Below, in pieces: positions 49,585-60,254 of a stretch of DNA of 64,000 nucleotides. The stretch comes from Manihot esculenta (lineage: Eukaryota > Streptophyta > Magnoliopsida > Malpighiales > Euphorbiaceae): positions 32,142,158 through 32,206,157 of the forward strand of contig NC_035163.2 in NCBI RefSeq assembly GCF_001659605.2. The letters are read 5' to 3'. Under the pieces are notes generated by a model. That model saw only the letters and a program-made list of their open reading frames with translations. It searched no databases and had not been told where the DNA came from. A program made the translations under genes and the position numbers. How positions within the stretch are numbered: the first letter of the stretch is position 1; each line of letters starts with the position of its first letter.

Positions 49585-50401
49585 CTAAAGAACTGATATC
49601 AGACCTCTAGGTGTGCCCCTATTGTCTCCTCTGAAGACGACCTCTGACCCGTTCTGATCTCTGAACCTGACTACCTTGTCCCTGCAGTCCAAGGTAGCAC
49701 CATGGGTAGATAGCCAATCCATCCCTAGAATGACGTCAAAGTCTGTCAAATCTAGAACCACAAGGTCGGCGGAGAGGCATCTTCCCTCAACAAAAACTGG
49801 ACTGTACTGGTAGACTGACACTGCCACCGACGGGTCACACTTGGGTCCACTGACCCATAGGGGACACTCTAACCCAGAGACTATCAGACCCAACCTCTCA
49901 ACGGCTCTCGGAGCAATAAATGAATGAGATGCACCCGGGTCCATTAATGCATACACATCAGAACACCCAATGACGAGATTACCTGACACCACGGTATTGG
50001 ATGTGTTAGCCTCCTGCTGTGTCATGGTGAAGATCCTGGCTGGAGCTGATGGACCTTCACCCCGGGAACTAGAAGAAGAGGCTACCCCTCTCCCTCTACC
50101 TCTGCCACTGCCCTGAGTTGTGGCTGGAACTGCTGGCTGTGCCACACTACCAGAAGCTGTCTGCTGGGGCTGGCCCATAAAAGGCGCTCTAGGACACTCC
50201 TGAGCTATGTGTCCCTCCTGTCCACATCTGAAACATGTATTAGTCCCAGCTCGACACACTCCCCTGTGCGGTCTTCCACATCTCTGGCATTCTGTACCAT
50301 CTGAGCCTGAGCTCGAGCCACCGCCAAATCCCAAACCGGATTTCAACTTGTTCCAAAACTTATTCTTCTTCGGCTTCCTGGTGGTGTTATCCCACCTCTT
50401 C
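49585..50401 (-). pseudogene. Element A gag 3' part and protease
   Basis: Carries two cysteine clusters (CQRCGRPHRGVC, then the zinc knuckle [14 protein letters not shown]) and the retropepsin region with [13 protein letters not shown], where the usual D-T/S-G triad reads D-P-G as in element B. The 5' part of gag lies beyond the solo LTR. It ends in a premature TAG. Confidence 0.9.
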
Positions 50402-52563
50402 TGTAATACCCGGCTCGAGTCCGGCATCGGAATTCCTGTAGTCCAGTGGGATTTCGGGTGTCGGAACCCTCGAAAAGGGTAATGCATATGTTTTTCAAGG
50501 TATTTTCACTGGTTTTCATGTTTTGAAGTGTGAAAAGACTTGAGTTTTGAAAGAAAAGCAACAAGGGAGAAATGCAAAGGTTCGGCCGCCGAAGGTCACT
50601 TTCGGCCGCCGAACATTGCATGGTTGCGGCTTCACGTTCGGCTGCCGAAGGTGGTCTGGCCAGCCACCTATAAAAGGGCCAAGGGTCGGTGGAAGGAGGT
50701 TATTTCTCCTCCACTTGCAGCCAGAGGTGAGTTTCAGCCTCTCCTATGTTGAGTTTCATGTTTGCCATGATTTTCATCAAATCTTTCAAGAGTTTTAAGA
50801 GTTTTGGTGACTTATGAAGGTTTTGAACAAAAGAAGCAAGTTTTGAAGCTTGGAGCTTTGGAAGAGCTTTTCTTCATATCTCCACGTTAGGATCCTTCAT
50901 CCTCAAGTTGTGTAAGAGGTAAGTGAAGATCCTGAGCTTCTTTGATGATTTTGAAAGGTTTTCTGAAGTTTGTATGGGTAGTTTGCATGTTTAGGGTTAG
51001 GTGAGGTTTTTGGTGATTTGTGGTGTTCCAGCATGTTTAAGTGTTATGTGCTATGTTTGTTTGGGGTTTTAGGATAGTTTTAGACCCCTTTGTGCATATA
51101 TATGTGTATATGCTAGTTGGGAGTAGTTGATATGCATGTTTGTAGGTTTTTGGGCAAAGTTTGCATGAAACAGAGCAGGGTTCTGCCCTTCGGGCAAAAC
51201 CAGGTTCGGCCGCCGAAGGAAGGGTTCGGCCGCCGAACCCTTTGTGGAGGCAGTTCGGCTGCCAAAGGTTGCCCCCGAAAGCTAGGCTTTCGGTTTAGAA
51301 AGGGACTTTCGGCCGCCGAAAGAGGGAGTTCGGCCGCCGAAAGTGTGTGAGTTTCGTCTCTGGACGAGACCTTCGGCCGCCGAAGATGCCGCCGAACATG
51401 CATGAGTTCATCTCTGGAGTGGGGTTTCGGCCGCCGAACCTGCCGCCGAAAGTGCCCTGTCTAGCTTTCTTTTGCATGTTTTATGTGAGGGTTTGAGGAT
51501 TGTTTAGAGGGGTTTTGGGGAGTTTCGTAGAGATGTTCTTGAGTGAGTTTAGTCCCTCATTTGAGTCCACCTGTGTAGGTACGGACCTGAGGAATCAGGG
51601 AGGTCAGCAGTGAGTCCAGTGTCAGAACCTGCAGAGTCAGTTCAGAGATAACCAGGTGAGTGGAACTTAACTTAATGTTTTAATCTGACAACTGAATATT
51701 TTATCATACTTCATGCATCATGAATATGCTCTAGGGTGAGTGCATTAGTGTACACAAAGATGATGCATTGCATTTATCCTTGTACTTGGCACTGCTCCTT
51801 GTACATTGCTTATGTGAGACGGCACGGACTTCGTGAGGATTCATTAGCCCTCAGAGGAAAGACCTGGAACAGCCCTACGGGGACCAGGCACATATACAAA
51901 GACCTGGAACAGCCCTACGGGGACCAGGCACATGGTACTTAGGTACCCCAGATGAGATAGAGGGAGTTTTGATCCGTCCGGCCGAGGTTATGTGATTATG
52001 TGTTGCATTCCATGAGAGCATGTTTTATCTCCTGTATTTGCCTATTCTACTCACTGGGCTATCATAGCTCATCCCTCTCCCCTAACTTCAGTGGTGCAGG
52101 TTCAGAGATCAGAGAGAACTCAGCAGGGTACAGGAAGAGTGCAGAGTATTGTAATAGCTAGTGTGGACATGTAAATGTAAAGAGATAAGGTTTATGTATA
52201 GTGTATAGAATGGTGCTTTGACTATAAGAGTTGTAATCCCTTGTTCTTCTCACATGATCAGTTTATGTATGTTTCTTTATTGTTGTATGTTTATGAGCAA
52301 AACCAGGCTTAACATTATGAGATTGATCCGCATAGAGCCATGAGGAGCTCTAGTAGGGATTGGTAGAGCACAGAGAGAGTGCATGCACAGGTTAAGTCTT
52401 GGAATAAAGAAAAGTGTTATGTTTTTATAGAAAATGTATGATCATGTATGGGATTTCACAGGTATACAGACAGGATAGCAGGCTTACTACGGGTCCCGGC
52501 GACCTTAAGTCGATCTGGATCCTAGTGCCGGTGGCAGTTCGGTTTCCGGGCTGTTACATCTTC
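50397..52563 (+). mobile_element. Solo Tekay-family LTR inserted in gag, opposite orientation
   Basis: 2,157 bp at 50402-52558, TGTAATACCC at the left and GGGCTGTTACA at the right. It is flanked by the perfect 5 bp duplication TCTTC (50397-50401 and 52559-52563). It is homologous to the LTRs of element A but oriented on the plus strand, with diverged sequence and GGCCGCC-type palindromes. Its TATA box (TATAAAAGGG) is at 50669-50678. A tandem pair built on GACCTGGAACAGCCCTACGG lies at about 51856-51934. Confidence 0.95.
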
Positions 52564-53738
52564 TTACCTGAGCTCTGAGAAGAGAGACCTGGCCCTCCTC
52601 TGCCTGGGGTCTTAACCCCTGAAGACTGGGTCACTGACTGCTTCACTGACCCCTCAACTATAGCACTTGCTTCCATTCTTCGAGCCATATCCACCACAGT
52701 GTGGAAACTTTCTCTCTCAGCTGACTGAATCAACGAGGAGTACCTGGAATGCAGCTTCATAACATACCTCTTGGCTTTCTTCGTATCTGTATCTAGAGCT
52801 TGCCCTGAAAAAGGCAATAGCTCCAAGAATTTATCCGTGAACTCCTCTACACCCATGTGCTCTGACTGCCTCAGTTGCTCAAACTCAATCATCTTCAGTT
52901 CTCTGGAACTGTCTGGAAAAGCCCATCCAGCAAACTCATTCGCAAATTCCTCCCATGTCATACCGTCTAGTCTTAGGTCCACATAACACTTGAACCATTC
53001 CCGTGCCTTCTTGCACTTTAAGGTGAACCCTGCCATCTGAATGGCCCTACTGTCACTTGCCCCTAGCTCATCAGTTATTGTCTTCACCACTCTCAGATAC
53101 TCAAAGGGGTCATCCCCTGACTTGTATTTGGGAGCATCCAGCTTAAGGTAATCTGTCATTTTCACTTTGCTCCCATCGACTGAGCTAGGTCTAGGAGGTT
53201 GAGTAACTGGGGCTGCTGGTTCTGTAGGTGGTGGAGGTGGAGGTGCAGCATTCCCCGAGGTGGGGTTTGCCGGGTTTGGATAGAAGGGTGAGGGTGGATA
53301 AGCTGGGTACTGTGTGTAAGGTGGATAGAAAGGTGGATAAGGCATGTAGGTAGGGTAGGGGTTAAAGCTGGAGTAATCCGATGTACCTCCCATCGGATAC
53401 CCTGAACCCTGTGGGAAGGGTGGATAATGGGGTGGAAAACCATACCCCGAGGCCTGAACGCCTCCCTGAGACTCCCCTGTCCCTTCTTCCTCCATGCTCA
53501 CATCCAGGTTCCCATCCCTCCTCTGATCCTCTTCCATAACCTCCCTCACATCTGAAGAACTTCCTCCTCTATCTGTCCCCCTTCTGCTAGCATCAAAAGA
53601 CCTTCTAGGGTCCCTTGACACTCTTTCTCTGTTGGCTCTACAAGACATTGCCCTAGGCAATGTAGGAGGACGGGCGCTCGTGCCCTCATCCTCAGGTGGT
53701 ACTCCAGTCAATCGTGCAGATCGACGAGTTCCTCTCAT
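52559..53738 (-). pseudogene. Element A gag, 5' part
   Basis: The frame is open from an upstream alternative codon; the best ATG is at 53738 (MRGTRRSARL). The N-terminal third is low complexity, with a Pro/Tyr-rich stretch (YPPFYPPYTQYPAYPP region). The capsid-type domain follows, with DYLKLDAPKYKSGDDPFEYL, KKAREWFKCYV, WEEFANEFAGWAFPDS and VEEFTDKFLELLPFSGQA. It is cut by the solo LTR. Confidence 0.9.
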
Positions 53739-53994
53739 CCTATTTCTGAAAAACAGCACACATCAAGCAAGCATTAGCATCATATGGTTCATGTGGGCAC
53801 ACATGAACTCTCATCACATACATCACATAGCATAGCATATCATTAATGCACATGCATAAAGTCATGGCATTTCACATCATCATGCAAGACAGGACTCCAC
53901 ATCCTATCCTAGTGGACATGATCTTTCCTATTGTGCTTGACCTTCTAGAACATCTATGAGCCCGACACTCTAGGTCCGATCCTATGAACCTAGG

Positions 53995-54006
53995 GCTCTG
54001 ATACCA
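53995..54006 (-). other. tRNA-iMet primer-binding site of element A
   Basis: TGGTATCAGAGC on the minus strand, three bases from the LTR edge. It is complementary to the 3' end of initiator methionine tRNA. Confidence 0.92.
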
Positions 54007-54009
54007 TTC

Positions 54010-56332
54010 TGTAACGACCCGAAAATCGGACCGCTACCGGCGCTAGGATCCAGATCGGCTTAAGGCCGCCGGGACCCGTAGCAAGCCTGACATAGAACCT
54101 GTAAACCTGTTCAATCCCATACATGATCATCAATCATACATAAAAATTAAAACTTTTCTTTCATTCATTCCTCATACACCAAACTCAACCTGTGCATGCA
54201 CTAACATAATCATAAACTTGACCCCTCAGTGGGATCTCATCAATGCCCCAATGGGCGATACATTATAAGTTGAGTTGGTTAAACATAAACATCAATAGAC
54301 ATTAAGATCATGTATCAACAAGGGATTACAATACTCATAGGGTCAAGCACATCTATAACCTCAATATACCTCATTACATAACATACTGTAATCTCTTACA
54401 TTACATCATGGTACAATTGTCATGTCCACAATCTAACTATTACATAAACATACTTCAAAACTCTGGCTAACCTCCTGATCTACCCTGTACCTGCACATCT
54501 GGGGTTAGGGGAGAGGGGTGAGCTACAAAGCCCAGTGAGCAGAATAGTGAAATCATATATTAAAATTTCATGCTTTCATGAAATGCAACACATCACAACA
54601 AATCACATCTCGGATGGTATTGTCACCTATAGTCCTCTCCATTCCAAAGTGCCGGGACGTAGAATGGGTACAACCGGTCTTTCTCTTAACATAACATATC
54701 ATACATACCAATGTGCCAGGGACGTAGAATGGGTACAACCTGGACTTTCTCTTACATCGTGCTAGGGACGTAGAATGGGTACAACCTGGACTTCCATACC
54801 ATATCATGCCGTAACATCATCATACCATATGAGGACTAAAGGATCATCCAATAACCAATCCACATCAACATCATAATGCAATGCAACATATTCGTGAATA
54901 CTAATGCAAACAACCTACTACATCTCATGGCATTCATGATGCATGGATCATGCTCAAAATTCATATTTCATTTATTTTAAAACTTAAGGTTTATTCCACT
55001 CACCTCTGGCTAGCTCTGACAAACTCTGTAGCAGCTGGCTCACTGCTGGGGTCCTCGGTTCCTCGGGTCCGAACCTACACGGGTGGACTCCAATGAGGGA
55101 CCAAACATACATAAACATAACTCTAATATACTCCCCAAAAACCCCCTAAAACATCATAAAACAATTACATAAAAACATGCAAGAAATGGCTGGACAGGGC
55201 ACTTTCGGCGGCAGGTTCGGCGGCCGAAAGTCCCTCCAGAGCCGAAAGTCAGGCAGGTTCGGCGGCACCTTCGGCGGCCGAAACTCCCAGACAGAGGCGA
55301 AACTCATGCATGTTCGGCGGCACCTTCGGCGGCCGAAAGTCCCAGACAGAGATGAAAGTCTCTTTTCGGGGGCAACTTCGGCAGCCGAAAGGCCTTCCTC
55401 CTCAGCCATGTTCGGCGGCCGAAAGTTCCTTCGGCTGCCGAACCTGGTTTCTGCCAAAGGGCAGAAACTTTGCTCCCTTATGCATTTTTGCCTCCAAACT
55501 CACCAATCATGCATAAACCTATTCTACAACATTCCCAAGCATTCACAAGCAAACATACAAGCTCCTAAGGGCATCAAACCAAGAAAAACCCCAACTACAA
55601 CACACAAGCAACTCACATTGCTCAAAAACATAACATTTGCTTAAAAACTCATACAACCCTATACATGCCATTCTACCCCATAAAACAACTTAAAACTTAC
55701 TTAAAACATACAATGAGCTCAAGATCGGCTCTTACCTCTTGAAGATCGAGAGAGAGACGACCTAAACTCGGAGATCCAAGCAAATGAGCTCCTGAGTTCC
55801 CAAAGCTCCAAAACTTGTCTTAAATGCTCAAAACTTGCAATGAGAGGTGAAAACTCAAGAAAGATGGAGGAGATTTGGAGAAAGAACACAAGATCTGGGG
55901 AGAGGGAGGTCGAAAGCTAGCTGTGGCCGAAAATGGGAGAAAGCTCGCCCATTTCGGCTAAGTGACCCTTTTATAGGTGGCTGGCCAGGCCACGTTCGGG
56001 GGCCGAAAATGCCTCCGCATGCATGCCATGTTCGGCGGCCGAACTTGGGTTTCGGCGGCCGAACCTGGACTTCCCTCACTCATGCTTTCGGGGCCTAACG
56101 TGCCTCCAAAACGCATGCATGTTCGGCTGCCGAACTTGACTTTCGGCGGCCGAACCTGGGTTTTCCTCCAAAGACTTTTCATGCAAAAACTCATTTAATT
56201 TTCATACTTAAAATCATTAAAAACATTAAAACATTTCATGAAAATATGGTTTTACCCTTCTAGAGGTCTCCGACATTCGAGATTCCACCGGACGGTAGGA
56301 ATTTCGATACCGAAGTCTAGCCGGGTATTACA
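54010..56332 (-). repeat. 5' LTR of element A
   Basis: 2,323 bp, nearly identical to 44169-46492, with its TATA box at 55966-55975 and the same palindrome clusters and subrepeats. Confidence 0.94.
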
Positions 56333-56351
56333 ATTTGGGTGGGTCTTAGAT

Positions 56352-56855
56352 TGTAACAGCTCGGCTCAAACTGACCCAAATAACTTTTTAGACCTATTTT
56401 TCACTTAGCCTAAAATGGTTAACCCAAGTTATTTAGTAGTTCATGCTAGCTATTATATATAATTTCATTTTTTCATAATTTCTCGATGTAGGATGTTTCA
56501 CTCTCTCCCACTCAATTTTGTAATGTTCCCATCACAATTTTGTCGTGCTGATTTGGATATAATTGTAAGTCAGGACCAGATCCTTGGGTATTGTAGTTCA
56601 CTAGTGTTTCAGACGGCTCCACCTCGTCTCATACGGGTAGCCCTTTCCTTGCAGGTCCACTAGCTCTGCATAATTTTTTTGATTCAGGGTGGTTTTGATA
56701 CAAATTGTAACAGGCCGGCCCAAACTGACCCAAATAACTTTTGGACCTATTTTTCACTTGACCCAAAATGGTTAACCCAAGTTATTTAATAGTTTCGTGC
56801 TAGCTATTATATACAATTTCATTTTTCCTGTAATTTCTCAATGTGGGATATTGCA
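56352..56855 (-). mobile_element. TRIM (miniature LTR retroelement)
   Basis: Two direct repeats of about 150 bp (56352-56500 and 56706-56855) start TGTAACAG and end TTTCA or TTGCA. They share CAAACTGACCCAAATAACTTTT and later ATGGTTAACCCAAGTTATTTA blocks. The 205 bp between them has no coding capacity. Next to the right repeat, GTTTTGATACAA matches the complement of the tRNA-iMet primer site at 9 of 12 bases. Next to the left repeat, CTCTCTCCCACTC is a polypurine tract on the minus strand. Both put the sense on the minus strand. Flanks TAGAT and CAAAT match only at the last two bases. Confidence 0.85.
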
Positions 56856-57940
56856 CAAATGCGTTTGATCTCCGCCTTCTTGCTCTTGTCAGCCATCTGG
56901 TCTACTCCACCAGAAAGCAGGTGGCCTTCAGTTTGTGATTCCGGGAGGATCTTAGAGACAGTATGAGAGAGATGCTTCTTATGGTGAGTTGTCTATTCTC
57001 CTCAAGAGTATTTATGTTTTTTTGGCTTTCTTTGACTTTATTTTTTCTTTTTCTTGGTAGGCTTTGGGTGTGTTCATAGAGATTGATGCCCGGGACTAGT
57101 CTTTGCAGAACTCAATGGATCAGCGTATCGCTGAGGCACGCCGGAATGAGAATATTGTTGCCACTGGTGAGGCCCGCGGGCACATCATTGAGTTTCGAAA
57201 TCAAATTGAGGACCTTACTAAACGGCTGAGGGAGATGAGGAAGAAAGTCACCAGGGCTTCCTAACAAGCTTCTGCAGCAGAGTCTCAGCGAGACGAGACC
57301 TTAGTATGGCTATCCACTTTGGAGGAGGCCTGTCACCAGCGCGACAATGCTTTAACTTGTGTTACTATTCTCTAGCAAGAGCTTAATAAATACGTCAAGG
57401 ACCTGAAGGGCATGACTTCGGCAATGGAGGAGTCCTGACTTCAACAGCAACAACTACGCAAAGAGGTCTTTGCCCTAGAGGAGAGGTGTATTCGCTGTTG
57501 AGGGATGCTGGGGCTGTAGAGGACAGGATCCAGCAAGCTTATGAGGAGCGGTTGTAGGAGTATAGGGACTCTGCAAAGTTGAAGGACAAAATCTAGCAGG
57601 ACTATGAAGTGCGATTGGAGGGGTATAAGGCCTCTACGAAGTTAAAAGAAAGAATATACAAAGAGGCCTTCTGCATGTTCGCTTCAGACTTCAACCTAGG
57701 CCTTAAAGCTGCTAGGGATACCCCCTTTGCTCTGTTGGTTGACCTGTGAGCCCCTGAACTGGATTCTGATGGTGGGGAGGTCTGCTACAGAGAGGATGAC
57801 AACCCTTTGCCTAAGAACCCTCCTTCTTTGCCCTCTGGACTGCAGGGGGGAACTCTGTAAATAATGATCCTATAAATGACTTAGTTAACTCTGCTCCCCC
57901 TTCCCCTGCTGCCTCTGTAACCCATTCTAATGGCTAATAA
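56856..57940 (+). pseudogene. Antisense gene, distal coiled-coil part
   Basis: Continues the gene interrupted at 44168. A GTGAGT-type donor near 56983 and a TTGGTAG acceptor at about 57060 bracket a T-rich, intron-like gap. Then SMDQRIAEARRNENIVATGE and EFRNQIEDLTKRLREMRKKV form a coiled coil. Further heptad-like pieces run to about 57700, followed by an acidic tail (ELDSDGGEVCYREDD). Many stops (for example near 57262, 57374 and 57436) show decay. Confidence 0.65.
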
Positions 57941-57965
57941 AATTTTAAATTTTTCTATTATTTTT

Positions 57966-58045
57966 TGTAACGATCCGAAAACCGGACCGCTACCGGCGCT
58001 AGGATTCAGGTCGACTTAAGGTTGCCGGAACCCGTAGCAAGCCTA
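57966..58045 (-). repeat. Tekay LTR fragment (element C), interrupted by element B
   Basis: 80 bp starting TGTAACGATCCGAAAACCGG and matching the outer end of the element A LTR up to CGTAGCAAGCCTA, where a second LTR terminus begins. The rest of this LTR should lie to the right of element B, outside the window. Confidence 0.85.
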
Positions 58046-60178
58046 TGTAACGACCCCAAAATGGACCGTCACCGGCGCTAGGATTCAGGTCGGCTTAAGG
58101 CCGCCAGAACCCGTAGCAAGCCTGCTATACTCTCTGTGTACCTGTAAACCTCATACATGATCATACATTTTATGTGAAAATAAAACTCTTTTCTGAACCA
58201 AGGCTCAACCTGTGCATGCACTGTCTCTGTACTCTGTACTCATGTACTCTGTACTCTGTATCCCTGACTAGAGCTTGCTCTAGATGGGTTAACTCATACC
58301 TGTTAAGCCTGGTTTTCACATACAGGAAAACATATATACATATACAGATCATGTACAAAACATACATCACTAGGTCAAGCAACAACTATTACATCTCTTT
58401 AATATTACATGTCCACTCTAAGCTATTACAGATCTCTTTACTTTTCCTGTACTCTGCTGGACTGTCCCTGTACACTGTACACTGAACCTGCAAAACTGGG
58501 GTTAAGGGAGTGGGATGAGCTCTATAGCCCAGTGAGTAGAACAGTAAAACATTTCAGTAAAATATGATCTCATGGAATGCACCATATCACAGACAAGCCA
58601 CATCAAGAGTAAACCTGTCACCACATAGTCCCAGTAACTCTGTGCCAGGGCGTAGAATCGAGCACCTGGTCTTCCTGTCATATATGTATATGTGTATATA
58701 ACACCTCTGTACTTACCATTGCCAGGGCGTAGTCAAAGGCTCCTGGACTTTGCTATACCTGCCAGGGCGTAGTCAAAGGCTCCTGGACTTCCTGTCTGAG
58801 ACTATTGGATCATTCAGCATTCACTCACATCACCAAATAACAATGCAATGCAACATATTCGTGACTACTAATGCAATCAACCTATGGCATAAACATGATG
58901 CATGAGATATGCTAAAAGCAGTTTGTGGTTCAATTACAAGTCATAAGTTTAGTTCCACTCACCTTTGGCTATCTGGACTGACTGACTCTGCAGGCTCTGA
59001 ATCTCTGGAGCAATACTCACTGCTGCTCTCTCTGGTTCCTCTGGTCTGTACCTATCCAGATAAACGCACATGAGGGACCAAACTAGCTTATGACTAACTC
59101 TATTTAAACTCCCCAAGAATCCCCTAAAACTCTCTCTAATAGTCATGCAAAGCAAGCAAAGGAAAGCTGGACAGGACACTTTCGGCGGCAGGTTCGGCGG
59201 CCGAATGTCCTCTCCAGAGACGAAACTCAAGCACCTTCGGCGGCACCTTCGGCGGCCGAATCCCCCAAACAGAGCCGAACATGCAAAACAGGCTGTGGCG
59301 GCCAAGCCACCATGCAAGAGGTTCGGCGGCCGAATGAACCTTCGGCTGCCGAACCTGAGTTCATCCAGAACTCAGCTTCAACGGCAAACCATCTTCTCCT
59401 TTCCTTCACCCATTCAACCCATACTCCTCAACACACATATACGCATGTATATGATCACAGGGGTCCAAAACTATCTAATAACCCCAAACAACAAAGCAAA
59501 CATAACATAGAAACATGTATACATGCATAACTCATCAAAACCACTACTTCTCACGTAAACATACATCTCTCTCCCTTACCTTCCATAAAACCTTCAGAAA
59601 ACACATAACAACATGTTCAAGAGCATCACTTACCTCCTGTAACACGAAGATGAACACTCTGAACAAGAAAAACGGACCAACTCTCCTCAAACTCTCAAAC
59701 TCTCATAAACTTAGCTTTTTGCTTCAAACCATTCAAACCCTTGTGCACAATCAAAACACTCTGCATGAGCTGCTCAAACTCAGCAAATAAACCAGGGGAG
59801 ACGTGGCCAACGTCTGGACATGAGCTGGTGATAACACCTGTCCAAAATGCTGACTAAGGGATACAAAACTGCTGGCTAAGCAACTCAGCTTCGGCTGCCG
59901 AATCGCATGCAAAACCATGCAACATTCGGGGGCCGAACCTGAATTCGGAAGCCGAAAATTGAGCACTTTCGGCGGCCGAACTTATCTTCGGCGGCCGAAC
60001 TTGGCTACAGTCACCATGAACCATTTTCTCTGCAACACTCAAAACTATCGAACTGTAAAACCATAAAACACCTCATAACACATAGAAACCATAACTCCTA
60101 CCCTTATATAGAATCCCAACACCCCGGATTCCATCAGACAATAGAAATTCCGGTGCCGGATTCTAGCCGGGTATTACA
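58046..60178 (-). repeat. 3' LTR of element B
   Basis: 2,133 bp, TGTAACGACC to GGGTATTACA. It carries TTCGGCGGCCGAA-type palindromes at about 59180-59355 and 59888-60002 and a subrepeat built on GCCAGGGCGTAG at about 58640-58800. The small open frames in it are not genes. Confidence 0.92.
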
Positions 60179-60194
60179 TTCTCCCCTCCTTAAG
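60179..60194 (-). other. Polypurine tract of element B
   Basis: CTTAAGGAGGGGAGAA on the minus strand, directly beside the 3' LTR. Confidence 0.8.
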
Positions 60195-60254
60195 AACATT
60201 CGTCCTCGAAGGTTCCTAAAACAACAAAAACAAAACACAAGGAGGAAACTAACC

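Larger units (their letters stand above)
44169..56332 (-). mobile_element. Tekay-clade chromovirus (Ty3/gypsy) element A, complete but inactivated
   Basis: 12.2 kb with two LTRs of about 2.32 kb, TGTAACGACC...GGGTATTACA. A tRNA-iMet primer site lies inside the right LTR and a polypurine tract inside the left LTR. Coding order on the minus strand is gag, protease, RT, RNase H, integrase, chromodomain. It is disabled by a solo LTR in gag, two nonsense codons (49585-49587 and 47015-47017) and a 1 bp deletion near 47772. The LTRs differ at roughly 25-30 bases and one indel by eye, near 1.2%, so the insertion is young. Flanks GAGAT and ATTTG do not match. Confidence 0.93.
41723..57966 (-). mobile_element. 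Tat-like element, base layer of the nest
   Basis: Opens with an LTR (41723-42173) homologous to 29679-30124, followed by an antisense-type gene on the plus strand. That gene is split by a MITE, a Tekay element and a TRIM and resumes at about 56856-57940. The right LTR is not in the window; the visible part ends where a Tekay LTR starts at 57966. The 5 bp left of the LTR is ATTAT. The element's sense is the minus strand by LTR homology. No gag or pol of this element is visible. Confidence 0.65.
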
